5,774 nucleotides of DNA from Planctomycetaceae bacterium (GTDB lineage Bacteria; Planctomycetota; Planctomycetia; Pirellulales; Thermoguttaceae): positions 1 to 5,774 of the forward strand of contig JAISQS010000109.1 in the NCBI GenBank assembly GCA_031274045.1, read 5' to 3'. The position numbers and the translations under genes were made by a program. Shown here piece after piece: positions 1-5,714 of the stretch. Numbering within the stretch: position 1 is the first letter of the stretch; each line of letters begins with the position of its first letter. A model generated the notes under the pieces. That model was not told the DNA's origin, ran no database searches, and saw nothing but the letters and a program-made list of their open reading frames with translations.

Positions 1-54
1 TTTCGGTGCGGTTTGTTTTTATTTTTTGTACAAATTAAATTTTTTTTTACCGCT

Positions 55-1647
55 ATGAAAACCAAGTTAAGTTTTATTGTAACGATAATTTGTTTCTGCG
101 TTTTTTTGTCGGCGGTTGCGATTGCCCAAAACGCGGACTTGTCCCGTAACACGTACCTCAACCAATCACAAACCCCAATCTCATTTGAAAGCGGTTATCG
201 AAGAGTGAACGAGCCGATCATTTACGATGTTGCGGAAGACAATATTGACGGTGATTTGTCAAATATGACAGACAACAATTTGACAACACCGAATTACAAA
301 TTCATTACCGTCAATGATAGTGTTGTCCAAAAAGCGAATCGTATCAGGTTTACGGATTCCAATGTTACGGGTGGCAATGCTGTTGCAAACCGTAATATTC
401 AAGCCGGTCTTTTCGGTAATGGCGTATCGGTTTGTGAGCCGGTGACGTGTGATCCGGTTTGTGAACCTATGATGGAGGCGGTTGATTGTTGTGAGCCGGT
501 TTGTGTTGTGCCTTGGTATTCTCGTGTGCAATTTTACGGCTGGCTTCAGGGGGGACTTTATGCGAATGCGCACGGCAGCACGACAGAGCGTTATCATGGT
601 ATAAATCGTGCGGGCAAAAATGATCTGCTTCAAGATTTGCCGTCCGGCAACGGTTCAACGTTAGGAAATGTGCGTCAAACCGGTGCGGTATTGAATCAAC
701 TTTGGTTTGGGTTGAAGCGGGATTTGGATACGAGTCTTGGGTTTGATTGGGGATTTCGCGGTGAGTTTTTATTTGGAACTGATGCGAGGTTGGTGCAGAG
801 TTATGGTGATGCGACGTTTGATTATTGGTCGCTTCGGCGTGATTATTCGATTGCGATTCCGCAGCTTTATGTTTCGTTTGGTTACAGAAATTTGTCGGTC
901 AAGATTGGCAAGTTTGAATCGCTGCTCGGTTATGAACATATTCAAGCGGTAGATTCGCCGTTCTATAGTCATTCAAATTTGTTTTACGCAGAACCGCAAT
1001 CTCATAGCGGAGTCTTGTTTGATTACAATATCAATCCTGATTTTTGGGTTAGTTTAGGATACGTGCAAGGATCAGATTCAACGTTATCAAATCGCTTTGG
1101 CGACAACGGTCTTATTGGCGGTATTTATTGGCGGTGTTGTCCGTCGATGACGTTTTGGTATACGTTGTATTATGCGAATCGCGGGTCGGGAGTATTTGCC
1201 AACGGCGAACCGCATCCTGACGGTGATGAGTTCCGTCATACATTGGTGATGAATTGGAAGTTGACATCGCGGTTCGATTACGTGTTCCAATGGGATCTCG
1301 GTTCGCGGCGAATAAGTCCCGGTAATAGCGACAACGCCTCATATTTCGGTTGGGCGCAATACTTCACATACAGAATCCACTCACGATTAAAATGCGGAAT
1401 AAGAATAGATCAACTACACTCACAAAAACTCATGGCAAATTCAGGTTTCGCAAGACCGAACACTTTCATAAATGATTTCAAAGGCGATCTCTTTGGAATA
1501 ACAATCGGAGCCGAATGGACTCCATACCGCAACTTTAGCTTCAAACCGGAAATCCGATTTGACTACTCCGACACAAAAAACACCTTCGGAGGCGGACACA
1601 AACGCGACCAAATCTCATTCGGCTTCGGAATCGTATACGAAATTTGA
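55..1647 (+). CDS. Outer-membrane beta-barrel porin, BBP2/OmpL-like, with a Cys-rich N-terminal segment
   Basis: Predicted outer-membrane channel of 530 residues; the solute is unknown. The ATG at 55 is chosen because it opens a clean signal peptide: MKTK, a hydrophobic core at residues 5-24 and a likely cut after AIA (about residue 24). An in-frame TTG at 13 would only add a Phe-rich stretch. No Shine-Dalgarno precedes the ATG; the leader is T-rich. Residues 25-125 are polar with no recognised domain. A cysteine cluster follows (C127, C132, C136, C145, C146, C150, with repeated CEPV). The barrel begins near residue 158 with QFYGWLQGGLYANAH, and alternating aromatic/polar strands run to the C-terminus. 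The SPFYSHSNLF stretch at 301-310 followed by HSGV is, from memory, typical of the planctomycete BBP2 porins (PF07642). The chain ends GFGIVYEI, as a last barrel strand would, although the final residue is Ile rather than Phe. Third-base usage changes sharply near codon 425. Family call is good; transport specificity cannot be read. Confidence 0.85.
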   Translation: MKTKLSFIVTIICFCVFLSAVAIAQNADLSRNTYLNQSQTPISFESGYRRVNEPIIYDVAEDNIDGDLSNMTDNNLTTPNYKFITVNDSVVQKANRIRFTDSNVTGGNAVANRNIQAGLFGNGVSVCEPVTCDPVCEPMMEAVDCCEPVCVVPWYSRVQFYGWLQGGLYANAHGSTTERYHGINRAGKNDLLQDLPSGNGSTLGNVRQTGAVLNQLWFGLKRDLDTSLGFDWGFRGEFLFGTDARLVQSYGDATFDYWSLRRDYSIAIPQLYVSFGYRNLSVKIGKFESLLGYEHIQAVDSPFYSHSNLFYAEPQSHSGVLFDYNINPDFWVSLGYVQGSDSTLSNRFGDNGLIGGIYWRCCPSMTFWYTLYYANRGSGVFANGEPHPDGDEFRHTLVMNWKLTSRFDYVFQWDLGSRRISPGNSDNASYFGWAQYFTYRIHSRLKCGIRIDQLHSQKLMANSGFARPNTFINDFKGDLFGITIGAEWTPYRNFSFKPEIRFDYSDTKNTFGGGHKRDQISFGFGIVYEI

Positions 1648-1699
1648 TCAACACCCAAAACAAATCCCAATAGCCACGCAACGGAAACGGACTGGAACG

Positions 1700-1881
1700 C
1701 GGGCGGGACACCTCGTTATACCACACAAGTTTTTTTGAGAATACGAACCATACGAAAAATACAAAATAAACGAAAAGAGGTGATGGTAAAATTTCGTTTG
1801 TTTCGCCTATTTTGTTTATTCCGTATTCTCTAAAAAAATAAGATATCGAAAGATGTGTGGTATAGCAAGGCATCCCGCCCG
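1700..1881. repeat. Large imperfect palindrome, about 180 bp
   Basis: The outer arms 1700-1727 and 1854-1881 are reverse complements at 24 of 28 positions, including 11 perfect base pairs (tataccacaca at 1717-1727 with tgtgtggtata at 1854-1864). Inner arms share one centre near 1783.5: gagaatacg at 1737-1745 pairs with cgtattctc at 1822-1830, and 1764-1775 pairs with 1792-1803 with one G-U pair in RNA. The tip loop is 1776-1791. A T7 run at 1730-1736 faces an A7 run at 1832-1838. The right arm is about 14 nt longer between the outer and inner stems. Either transcript would fold into a long hairpin, so it may end or shield both convergent transcripts. The function is inference. Confidence 0.75.
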
Positions 1882-1952
1882 CCTAAGTGTATTAGGCAAT
1901 CGGACGAGTTTGGAAGGAACGCCAAGACGTGTCGGAGTAATTATGAGTGAGG

Positions 1953-2019
1953 AATTCCGAATTCGGAATTAAAGATACTGCTCCTAATTCCGCATTCCGA
2001 ATTACGCATTCCGAATTAC
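1953..2019. repeat. Cluster of attccgaatt-type palindromic and tandem repeats
   Basis: Positions 1953-1970 form a perfect 18-bp palindrome (aattccgaattcggaatt). Downstream, gcattccgaattac is present twice in direct tandem at 1992-2005 and 2006-2019. In addition, cggaatta at 1964-1971 pairs with taattccg at 1985-1992 around a 13-nt loop. It is too short and irregular for a CRISPR array, and no ORF accounts for it. Similar attccgaatt iterations occur between genes in other repeat-rich bacterial genomes, from memory and unverified here. Confidence 0.7.
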
Positions 2020-2058
2020 AAACAGAGGCGGGTGGGATGCCCGCGTTCCAGTCCTTCG

Positions 2059-2076
2059 CCGCTTCGCGGAATTTTT
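2059..2076 (+). terminator. Weak candidate rho-independent terminator, + strand
   Basis: A short stem, ccgc (2059-2062) with gcgg (2066-2069) around a ttc loop, is followed by aattttt. In orientation it would end + strand transcripts from the porin, but it lies over 400 nt past the porin stop. The stem is only 4 bp, so this is tentative; the big palindrome at 1700-1881 is an equally likely stop point. Confidence 0.2.
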
Positions 2077-2097
2077 CTTCTCTTGCCGATGCGCGGT

Positions 2098-4584
2098 TTA
2101 ATTTTTTCGCAGGCGTTCCATGAGGTTTTGTAATTCTTTGACTTCTGAGGCGAGTTGTTGGGCGGCGTTTTCGGTTGTTGTTGAGAGTTCGACATTCTGT
2201 TGCGTGATTTGGTCAACATCTTGAAGAGTAACAGAAATTCGATTGACGCTGACCGACTGTTCTTTTGACGCAGACGCAATCTGCGAAATCAAACCGGAAA
2301 CATCCGAAACTTGTAACGCAATCTTATTCAACACTTCAGCAGTCTGATCCGCAACCGTAACTCCACCCTCGATCTGTTGGTTGCTCTTGACAATTAGTTC
2401 TTCTGTTTCCTTTGCCGCTTTAGCACTGCGTGCCGCGAGATTGCGAACTTCCTCCGCAACAACCGCAAAACCCTTGCCATGCGTTCCCGCTCTCGCCGCC
2501 TCAACCGCCGCATTCAACGCAAGCAAATTCGTTTGAAACGCAATATCATCAATCGTCTTGATAACTTTACGCATATTTTGTGCGTTATCTCTGATGTGAT
2601 TCATTGCCGTAACCATTTCCTGCATTCGTTTTTGACCAAGAGTTGCGGCTTGTGCGGCGTTACCGGAAAGATCGTTGGCGTTAGTTGCGTGGTCTGCGTT
2701 TTTCTCGGTCTGTTCGTTCATTTGACGCATGTCGCCGGTAATCGAGTTCAAACTTTCGGCTTGCCTGTTTGCCCCTTGCGAAAGTTCCTCCGACGCACTG
2801 ACAATATTCGACGTTTGCTCAACTGTTGACTTGATGAGTTCGTCAACTCGTAAGATCAAATGATAAACGTTTTCACGATCCGAAACGTCTTTGAATATCT
2901 CAATCAAACCGTCTTTCGCTCCGCGCACATCGGTAATGTCATTTGAGGTAACATCCCAATGACGACCGCTAAATTCAGTTTGACTCAATGTCTTACCATT
3001 TGAACGAAGCAGCCGGATTCCGCAATTTTCATAATCGTCACCAATAATCGGCTTCCAAATTTCTTCAACGCTTTGCCCTGTACATTCTGAAAGTTGCTTT
3101 TTCAACAAAGCCAATCCGGGTTGATTGACGAACAAAATATTCATATTCGTATCGGTAACGGAAATGGGATCATTGGAAGCGTCGAGAATTTGGCGGTAAC
3201 GAAAATCGCGGGCTTCAATCGAACGATTAACCCAACCCGCAAAAAGACTGCCGATAATAACGGCAAAAATCAGAATCACCACCGCAACAACACCGGAACG
3301 AATCAAAGATTGTTTGGATAAGGATTGGGAAACATCAATGAGTTTTGTAATCCGGTTATCGAGTTCTTCGACGAATTGAGTATTTTGTTTTTCGATTTGG
3401 TTGACCATTTCGTCCATACTTTTTTTGGCGGAATCGCGATGTTGCATGACGCTGGCAACCGGCGCGACAACAACAAGCGTCCACATTTCAGGATAATCGC
3501 CAAATTGAATCGGCAGATGAATACTCAACATCTCCTCACCGGTTTCGCCCATCATCGTTTTGCTGGTGTAGATGACGGACTTTTTTTCTTTGATGTATTT
3601 ACTTGTCTCCGCCAACCCCTCTACTGTTTGGATTTGCCGGTAAATTTGTTCGTCTTCACCGTCGTCATTTTTTTCTATTGCGTAGTTAATTTTTTCGTTT
3701 GGGTGATAAATAATCCTGCCGCCGGGGCTGAGGAACATTGCAAAACCATTTCCGAACGGTTTATTTTCCTTGACAATTTCCTGAAGTTTTTCAAGAGCAA
3801 TATCAATTCCCGCCATACCGAGAAACTGATCGTCCTTTAATATCGGCACACAAAACGAGGTAATCGGGATTCCACCGTCAACATAAGGTTCTGTAATAAA
3901 TTCTCGTTTGGTGTCGCGCGTGGTGACGTAATAGTTACTCGAACTGGTCAGATAGTCGTCAAGAAATGCGCGGACAATTTTAGGTTCTTTGGTTTTTTCA
4001 TCTTCGCCGCGATAATACCAAGGGAGGAACGCCCCTTCGGAAACGTAACCATTTTTGGCATGATCCATTTCGGGGTCGGGATTTTCTTTGCCTGCAAATT
4101 CATGGTCTTTGCCGTCAAATTGATTTTTTTCCCAACCGCTGAACACGGCGGTTACGTCTTGATTTGTTTCAAGATAGTTGTAGAAAAATTTTTCGATACG
4201 TTCGCGGCTTGGCGTTTTGTTGTGCTTTTCCGCGTCGGTTTTCTCGAACAGGGTCATTGCCGCAATATCACGGGCAGCAACAAACGGCGTATCCATGACG
4301 GTTTTGATTTTTGCGGCGATTTCGTTGCCGACGTTTCGCAACCCGTCAATTGCGGCTTCGTTTGTCGTATTCCAAATATCATCTCCGACGGTTGAAGCGT
4401 TCTTGTTCAAACCTTCGAATAACGCTTTATTTTGTTCTTTGACATTTTCCGAAACAGCGTTCAATTCAGTAACATTTCGTTTCGCCATATCGAACATGTC
4501 ATACGTCAACACCGAAGTTGTCACAACAACAATCGAAACAGCAAGCAGGACAATACCAATTAAAAGGAACCGATCAATTCGCAT
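2098..4584 (-). CDS. Methyl-accepting chemotaxis protein (TM, dCache sensor, TM, PAS, MCP signalling domain)
   Basis: Receptor of 828 residues that should sense an extracytoplasmic ligand and control a CheA kinase. Order: TM1 at about 6-27; a long extracytoplasmic region with a double-Cache (dCache_1-like) fold at about 97-380, including WYY at 189-191, EPYVDGG at 232-238 and GMAGIDIAL at 256-264; TM2 at about 430-451; a PAS domain at about 460-570; and an MCP signalling coiled coil at about 585-828. The hairpin tip at 678-720 is near-canonical (IAFQTNLLALNAAVEAARAG, then GKGFAVVAEEVRNLA). E599/E600 and E775/Q776 sit in likely methylation sites. No HAMP domain is evident between TM2 and PAS, and the C-terminus (LMERLRKN) lacks a CheR-tethering pentapeptide. 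The start is fixed by an in-frame TAA two codons upstream (4588-4590); no Shine-Dalgarno precedes it. No cheA or cheW is nearby, so it is probably an orphan receptor. It lies downstream of the TPR gene on the same strand but behind a hairpin, so co-transcription is uncertain. Family call is very safe; the ligand is unknown. Confidence 0.96.
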   Translation of the reverse strand: MRIDRFLLIGIVLLAVSIVVVTTSVLTYDMFDMAKRNVTELNAVSENVKEQNKALFEGLNKNASTVGDDIWNTTNEAAIDGLRNVGNEIAAKIKTVMDTPFVAARDIAAMTLFEKTDAEKHNKTPSRERIEKFFYNYLETNQDVTAVFSGWEKNQFDGKDHEFAGKENPDPEMDHAKNGYVSEGAFLPWYYRGEDEKTKEPKIVRAFLDDYLTSSSNYYVTTRDTKREFITEPYVDGGIPITSFCVPILKDDQFLGMAGIDIALEKLQEIVKENKPFGNGFAMFLSPGGRIIYHPNEKINYAIEKNDDGEDEQIYRQIQTVEGLAETSKYIKEKKSVIYTSKTMMGETGEEMLSIHLPIQFGDYPEMWTLVVVAPVASVMQHRDSAKKSMDEMVNQIEKQNTQFVEELDNRITKLIDVSQSLSKQSLIRSGVVAVVILIFAVIIGSLFAGWVNRSIEARDFRYRQILDASNDPISVTDTNMNILFVNQPGLALLKKQLSECTGQSVEEIWKPIIGDDYENCGIRLLRSNGKTLSQTEFSGRHWDVTSNDITDVRGAKDGLIEIFKDVSDRENVYHLILRVDELIKSTVEQTSNIVSASEELSQGANRQAESLNSITGDMRQMNEQTEKNADHATNANDLSGNAAQAATLGQKRMQEMVTAMNHIRDNAQNMRKVIKTIDDIAFQTNLLALNAAVEAARAGTHGKGFAVVAEEVRNLAARSAKAAKETEELIVKSNQQIEGGVTVADQTAEVLNKIALQVSDVSGLISQIASASKEQSVSVNRISVTLQDVDQITQQNVELSTTTENAAQQLASEVKELQNLMERLRKN

Positions 4585-4590
4585 TGGTTA

Positions 4591-4625
4591 TAGAAGTTTA
4601 AAATTAGGAGGTAGAAGTTGAAAAT
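4591..4625 (-). promoter_or_regulatory. Direct repeat just upstream of the MCP start
   Basis: On the + strand tagaagtttaaaat (4591-4604) recurs as tagaagttgaaaat (4612-4625), 13 of 14 matches, with a 21-bp period, about two helical turns. It lies 6 to 41 bases upstream of the MCP ATG (4584). This is where a promoter-proximal regulator site or a leader element could sit. The spacing is what makes it suggestive; there is no recognised regulator motif. Confidence 0.35.
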
Positions 4626-4646
4626 GAAATGATTTTTAACGAGAAC

Positions 4647-4704
4647 AGCCCCTTCTATGCCGCGTATCTTTTTGGTGATTTGACGGCGGCAACTAGAAGG
4701 GGCT
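4647..4704 (-). terminator. Strong hairpin between the TPR and MCP genes, probable terminator or attenuator
   Basis: agccccttcta at 4647-4657 pairs perfectly with tagaaggggct at 4694-4704. The stem continues with tgccgc (4658-4663) and gcggca (4686-4691), leaving a 2-nt bulge (4692-4693) and a 22-nt loop. It starts 11 nt past the TPR stop codon (4716-4718), the usual place for that gene's terminator. On the - strand the tail after the stem is poor in U (guucucguu). The better T-tract follows on the + strand (atttgtttttgtt from 4705), although no + strand gene reads into it. It could be bidirectional or act as an attenuator ahead of the MCP. The hairpin is certain by base pairing; the role is inferred. 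Confidence 0.55.
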
Positions 4705-4715
4705 ATTTGTTTTTG

Positions 4716-5588
4716 TTATTCTCTTGGAGTTGTTCCGTATTTTGCTTTTAGTTCTTGCCACATGGCTTGGCTGTCTTTGGAGAAGGAATCTTTTGCACCG
4801 AGCAAAGGTGATTGTGCTGATTCAAATTTTCTTCTTGCCCGCCCTTCGTCGCCGTTTTGGTCGTATGCTTTGATCAGATGCAACACATACAACGGACCCT
4901 CACAGGACAAAGTGACCGCTTGTTCCAGCGGCTCAATCGCGTCGCCCGCCCTGTCCGCGTTCAAGAGAATCAAACCCTTCGTGTCCAGCAACTCAACATT
5001 GTCAACACGTGTTGCGAGTGCGCGGTCTATCATTGCGATTGCGCCGTCGTGATCTTTATTGACTTTTGAGCGTAGCATTGCGAGGTTGTTGCTGAATAGG
5101 GCATTGTCCGGTGCGAGTTCCAGTCCTCTTTGGTAGAGCGTCATCGCTCTCTCCGGTTTCCCGCGAGTTAGCCAATAATTTGCAAGAACCATGAGCAACT
5201 CGGGACTGTCCGGCTTCTTCGGCTTAACATCAACCGCGTCCGGCGAAATGTCGAATTGTATCTCAAATTTACCCGCAAGATTATTGTTCAGCTTGAACGA
5301 ACCAATCTCCGCGAATCCGCGCCACTCAACATGATAACCGCCTTTAATCGGAGTCACTTTGCCTTCCTTGATTGGGGTCAGGCGAATCGCGTCGGGGTCA
5401 GCGGTTGGCTCTACGGCAGGGGCTGTCAACGGAGTAGCGGTCGGATCTGCCGCAGGATTCGTCAGCGGATTCGTCGGGTCATCTTGACCAAGAACAACCA
5501 CCGCACAAACTCCCGACAAAAGCACCGCAACAACCAACATAATTGCCGAAGCAATCATCCCATCAATCATCTTTCTCATCTTTCTCAT
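4716..5588 (-). CDS. Signal-anchored tetratricopeptide-repeat (TPR) protein
   Basis: Protein of 290 residues, predicted to be exported or membrane-anchored with its body outside the cytoplasm; the partner is unknown. A basic N-terminus (MRKMRKM) precedes a hydrophobic segment at about 11-34 ending VVLGQDD, either a signal peptide or an uncleaved anchor. Residues 36-66 are a low-complexity Pro/Thr/Ala/Asp linker. Residues 75-125 form a possibly beta-rich module I do not recognise. TPR units follow at about 128-161 (ANYWLTRGKPERAMTLYQRGLELAP), 162-196, 197-230 and a partial fourth at 231-260, then a charged tail. The start at 5588 is supported by AGGAG 8 nt upstream. The TPRs suggest a protein-interaction scaffold, but no function follows from the sequence. 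It precedes the MCP on the same strand, separated by 131 bases with a hairpin. Confidence 0.88.
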   Translation of the reverse strand: MRKMRKMIDGMIASAIMLVVAVLLSGVCAVVVLGQDDPTNPLTNPAADPTATPLTAPAVEPTADPDAIRLTPIKEGKVTPIKGGYHVEWRGFAEIGSFKLNNNLAGKFEIQFDISPDAVDVKPKKPDSPELLMVLANYWLTRGKPERAMTLYQRGLELAPDNALFSNNLAMLRSKVNKDHDGAIAMIDRALATRVDNVELLDTKGLILLNADRAGDAIEPLEQAVTLSCEGPLYVLHLIKAYDQNGDEGRARRKFESAQSPLLGAKDSFSKDSQAMWQELKAKYGTTPRE

Positions 5589-5594
5589 CTTTCA
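5568..5594. repeat. Three 9-bp tandem repeats across the TPR start codon
   Basis: catctttct (5568-5576), catctttct (5577-5585) and catctttca (5586-5594) are tandem copies. On the - strand each supplies an in-frame ATG (5570, 5579 and 5588), giving the N-terminus M-R-K-M-R-K-M. Because the unit is 9 bp, gain or loss keeps the frame but changes the number of basic residues before the hydrophobic segment and which ATG sits best with the ribosome binding site. Confidence 0.8.
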
Positions 5595-5596
5595 TT

Positions 5597-5601
5597 CTCC
5601 T
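5597..5601 (-). promoter_or_regulatory. Shine-Dalgarno AGGAG for the TPR gene
   Basis: AGGAG on the - strand lies exactly 8 nt before the ATG at 5588, ideal spacing. The next two in-frame ATGs (5579, 5570) would be 17 and 26 nt away, so this site selects 5588. It is the only clear Shine-Dalgarno in front of any of the three genes. Confidence 0.75.
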
Positions 5602-5684
5602 ATCTAATAGGTTTCAATTTTTTAGGTTTAAATTTTTTATCTCAATCAAACGTTAATATACTTTTTACACTTGAAATTTCCTCT

Positions 5685-5714
5685 TTTATAAATTCACGGT
5701 GAATATTTATACAA
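5685..5714 (-). promoter_or_regulatory. Possible sigma-70-like promoter of the TPR gene
   Basis: On the - strand TTGTAT (5714-5709) and TATAAA (5690-5685) are separated by 18 bp, matching the -35 and -10 consensus at 3/6 and 5/6. That would place the transcript start about 90 nt upstream of the ATG at 5588. The region is AT-rich, so chance matches are likely; other TATA-like boxes (for example tatatt at 5660-5655) are present. Confidence 0.3.
5692..5704. promoter_or_regulatory. 13-bp perfect dyad, operator-like
   Basis: ATTCAC, a central G and GTGAAT form a perfect inverted repeat with a single-base centre. It falls inside the 18-bp spacer of the candidate TPR promoter, where a repressor would block polymerase. 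Nothing else in the 173 bases upstream of the ribosome binding site (5602-5774) stands out: no RNA gene or convincing ORF is seen there. The operator role is inferred only from symmetry and position. Confidence 0.35.

Larger units (their letters stand above)
1689..2054. repeat. Composite intergenic repeat bounded by a 16-bp perfect inverted repeat
   Basis: The 16-mer ggactggaacgcgggc at 1689-1704 recurs exactly as its reverse complement at 2039-2054. Between them lie the large palindrome and the attccgaatt cluster, which are listed separately. The sequence ggcgggtgggatg at 2027-2039, just inside the right copy, also resembles the reverse complement of catcccgcccgcc at 1871-1883, so GC-rich REP-like modules occur at least three times in the gap. 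No target-site duplication flanks the outer copies and there is no transposase ORF. I read this as a cluster of REP-like modules rather than one insertion. It fills most of the 450 bases between the convergent porin and MCP genes, and I see no credible gene in that gap. Confidence 0.7.

Noticed and set aside
13..54. In-frame TTG extension of the porin by 14 residues
   Set aside because: It adds a Phe-rich stretch before an otherwise clean signal peptide and has no ribosome binding site; the ATG at 55 is the better start.
1648..1699. Porin terminator directly after the stop codon
   Set aside because: No stem followed by a T-run is present in the first 50 bases; the T7 run at 1730-1736 is not preceded by a hairpin.
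1541..1873. Open frame of 110 codons on the - strand over the porin end and the palindrome
   Set aside because: Its residues reflect repeat sequence (FVYFVFFVWF) and antisense porin; it has no domain and no plausible start signal.
1953..2019. Short CRISPR array
   Set aside because: The units are 14 bp with no spacers, partly palindromic, and no cas gene is nearby.
1689..2054. Classical insertion sequence or MITE with target duplication
   Set aside because: No duplicated flanking bases and no transposase; the internal structure is several separate repeats, so it is reported as a repeat cluster.
3325..3840. 171-codon + strand open frame inside the MCP
   Set aside because: Antisense to a well-supported coding region, with low-complexity Phe-rich composition and no recognisable domain.
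4606..4632. AGGAGG followed by TTG/ATG on the + strand
   Set aside because: The frame stops after four codons or fewer; the AGGAGG is part of the direct repeat spacer and no gene follows.
5563..5595. 10-residue upstream ORF (MKDEKDEKDD) overlapping the TPR start
   Set aside because: Its ATG is only 1 nt from AGGAG, too close for initiation, and its sequence is just the 9-bp repeat read in another frame.
5256..5702. 148-codon + strand open frame antisense to the TPR gene 5' end
   Set aside because: It overlaps the signal peptide, promoter and ribosome binding site of the TPR gene, and its His/Ser/Asn-rich sequence looks like an antisense artefact.
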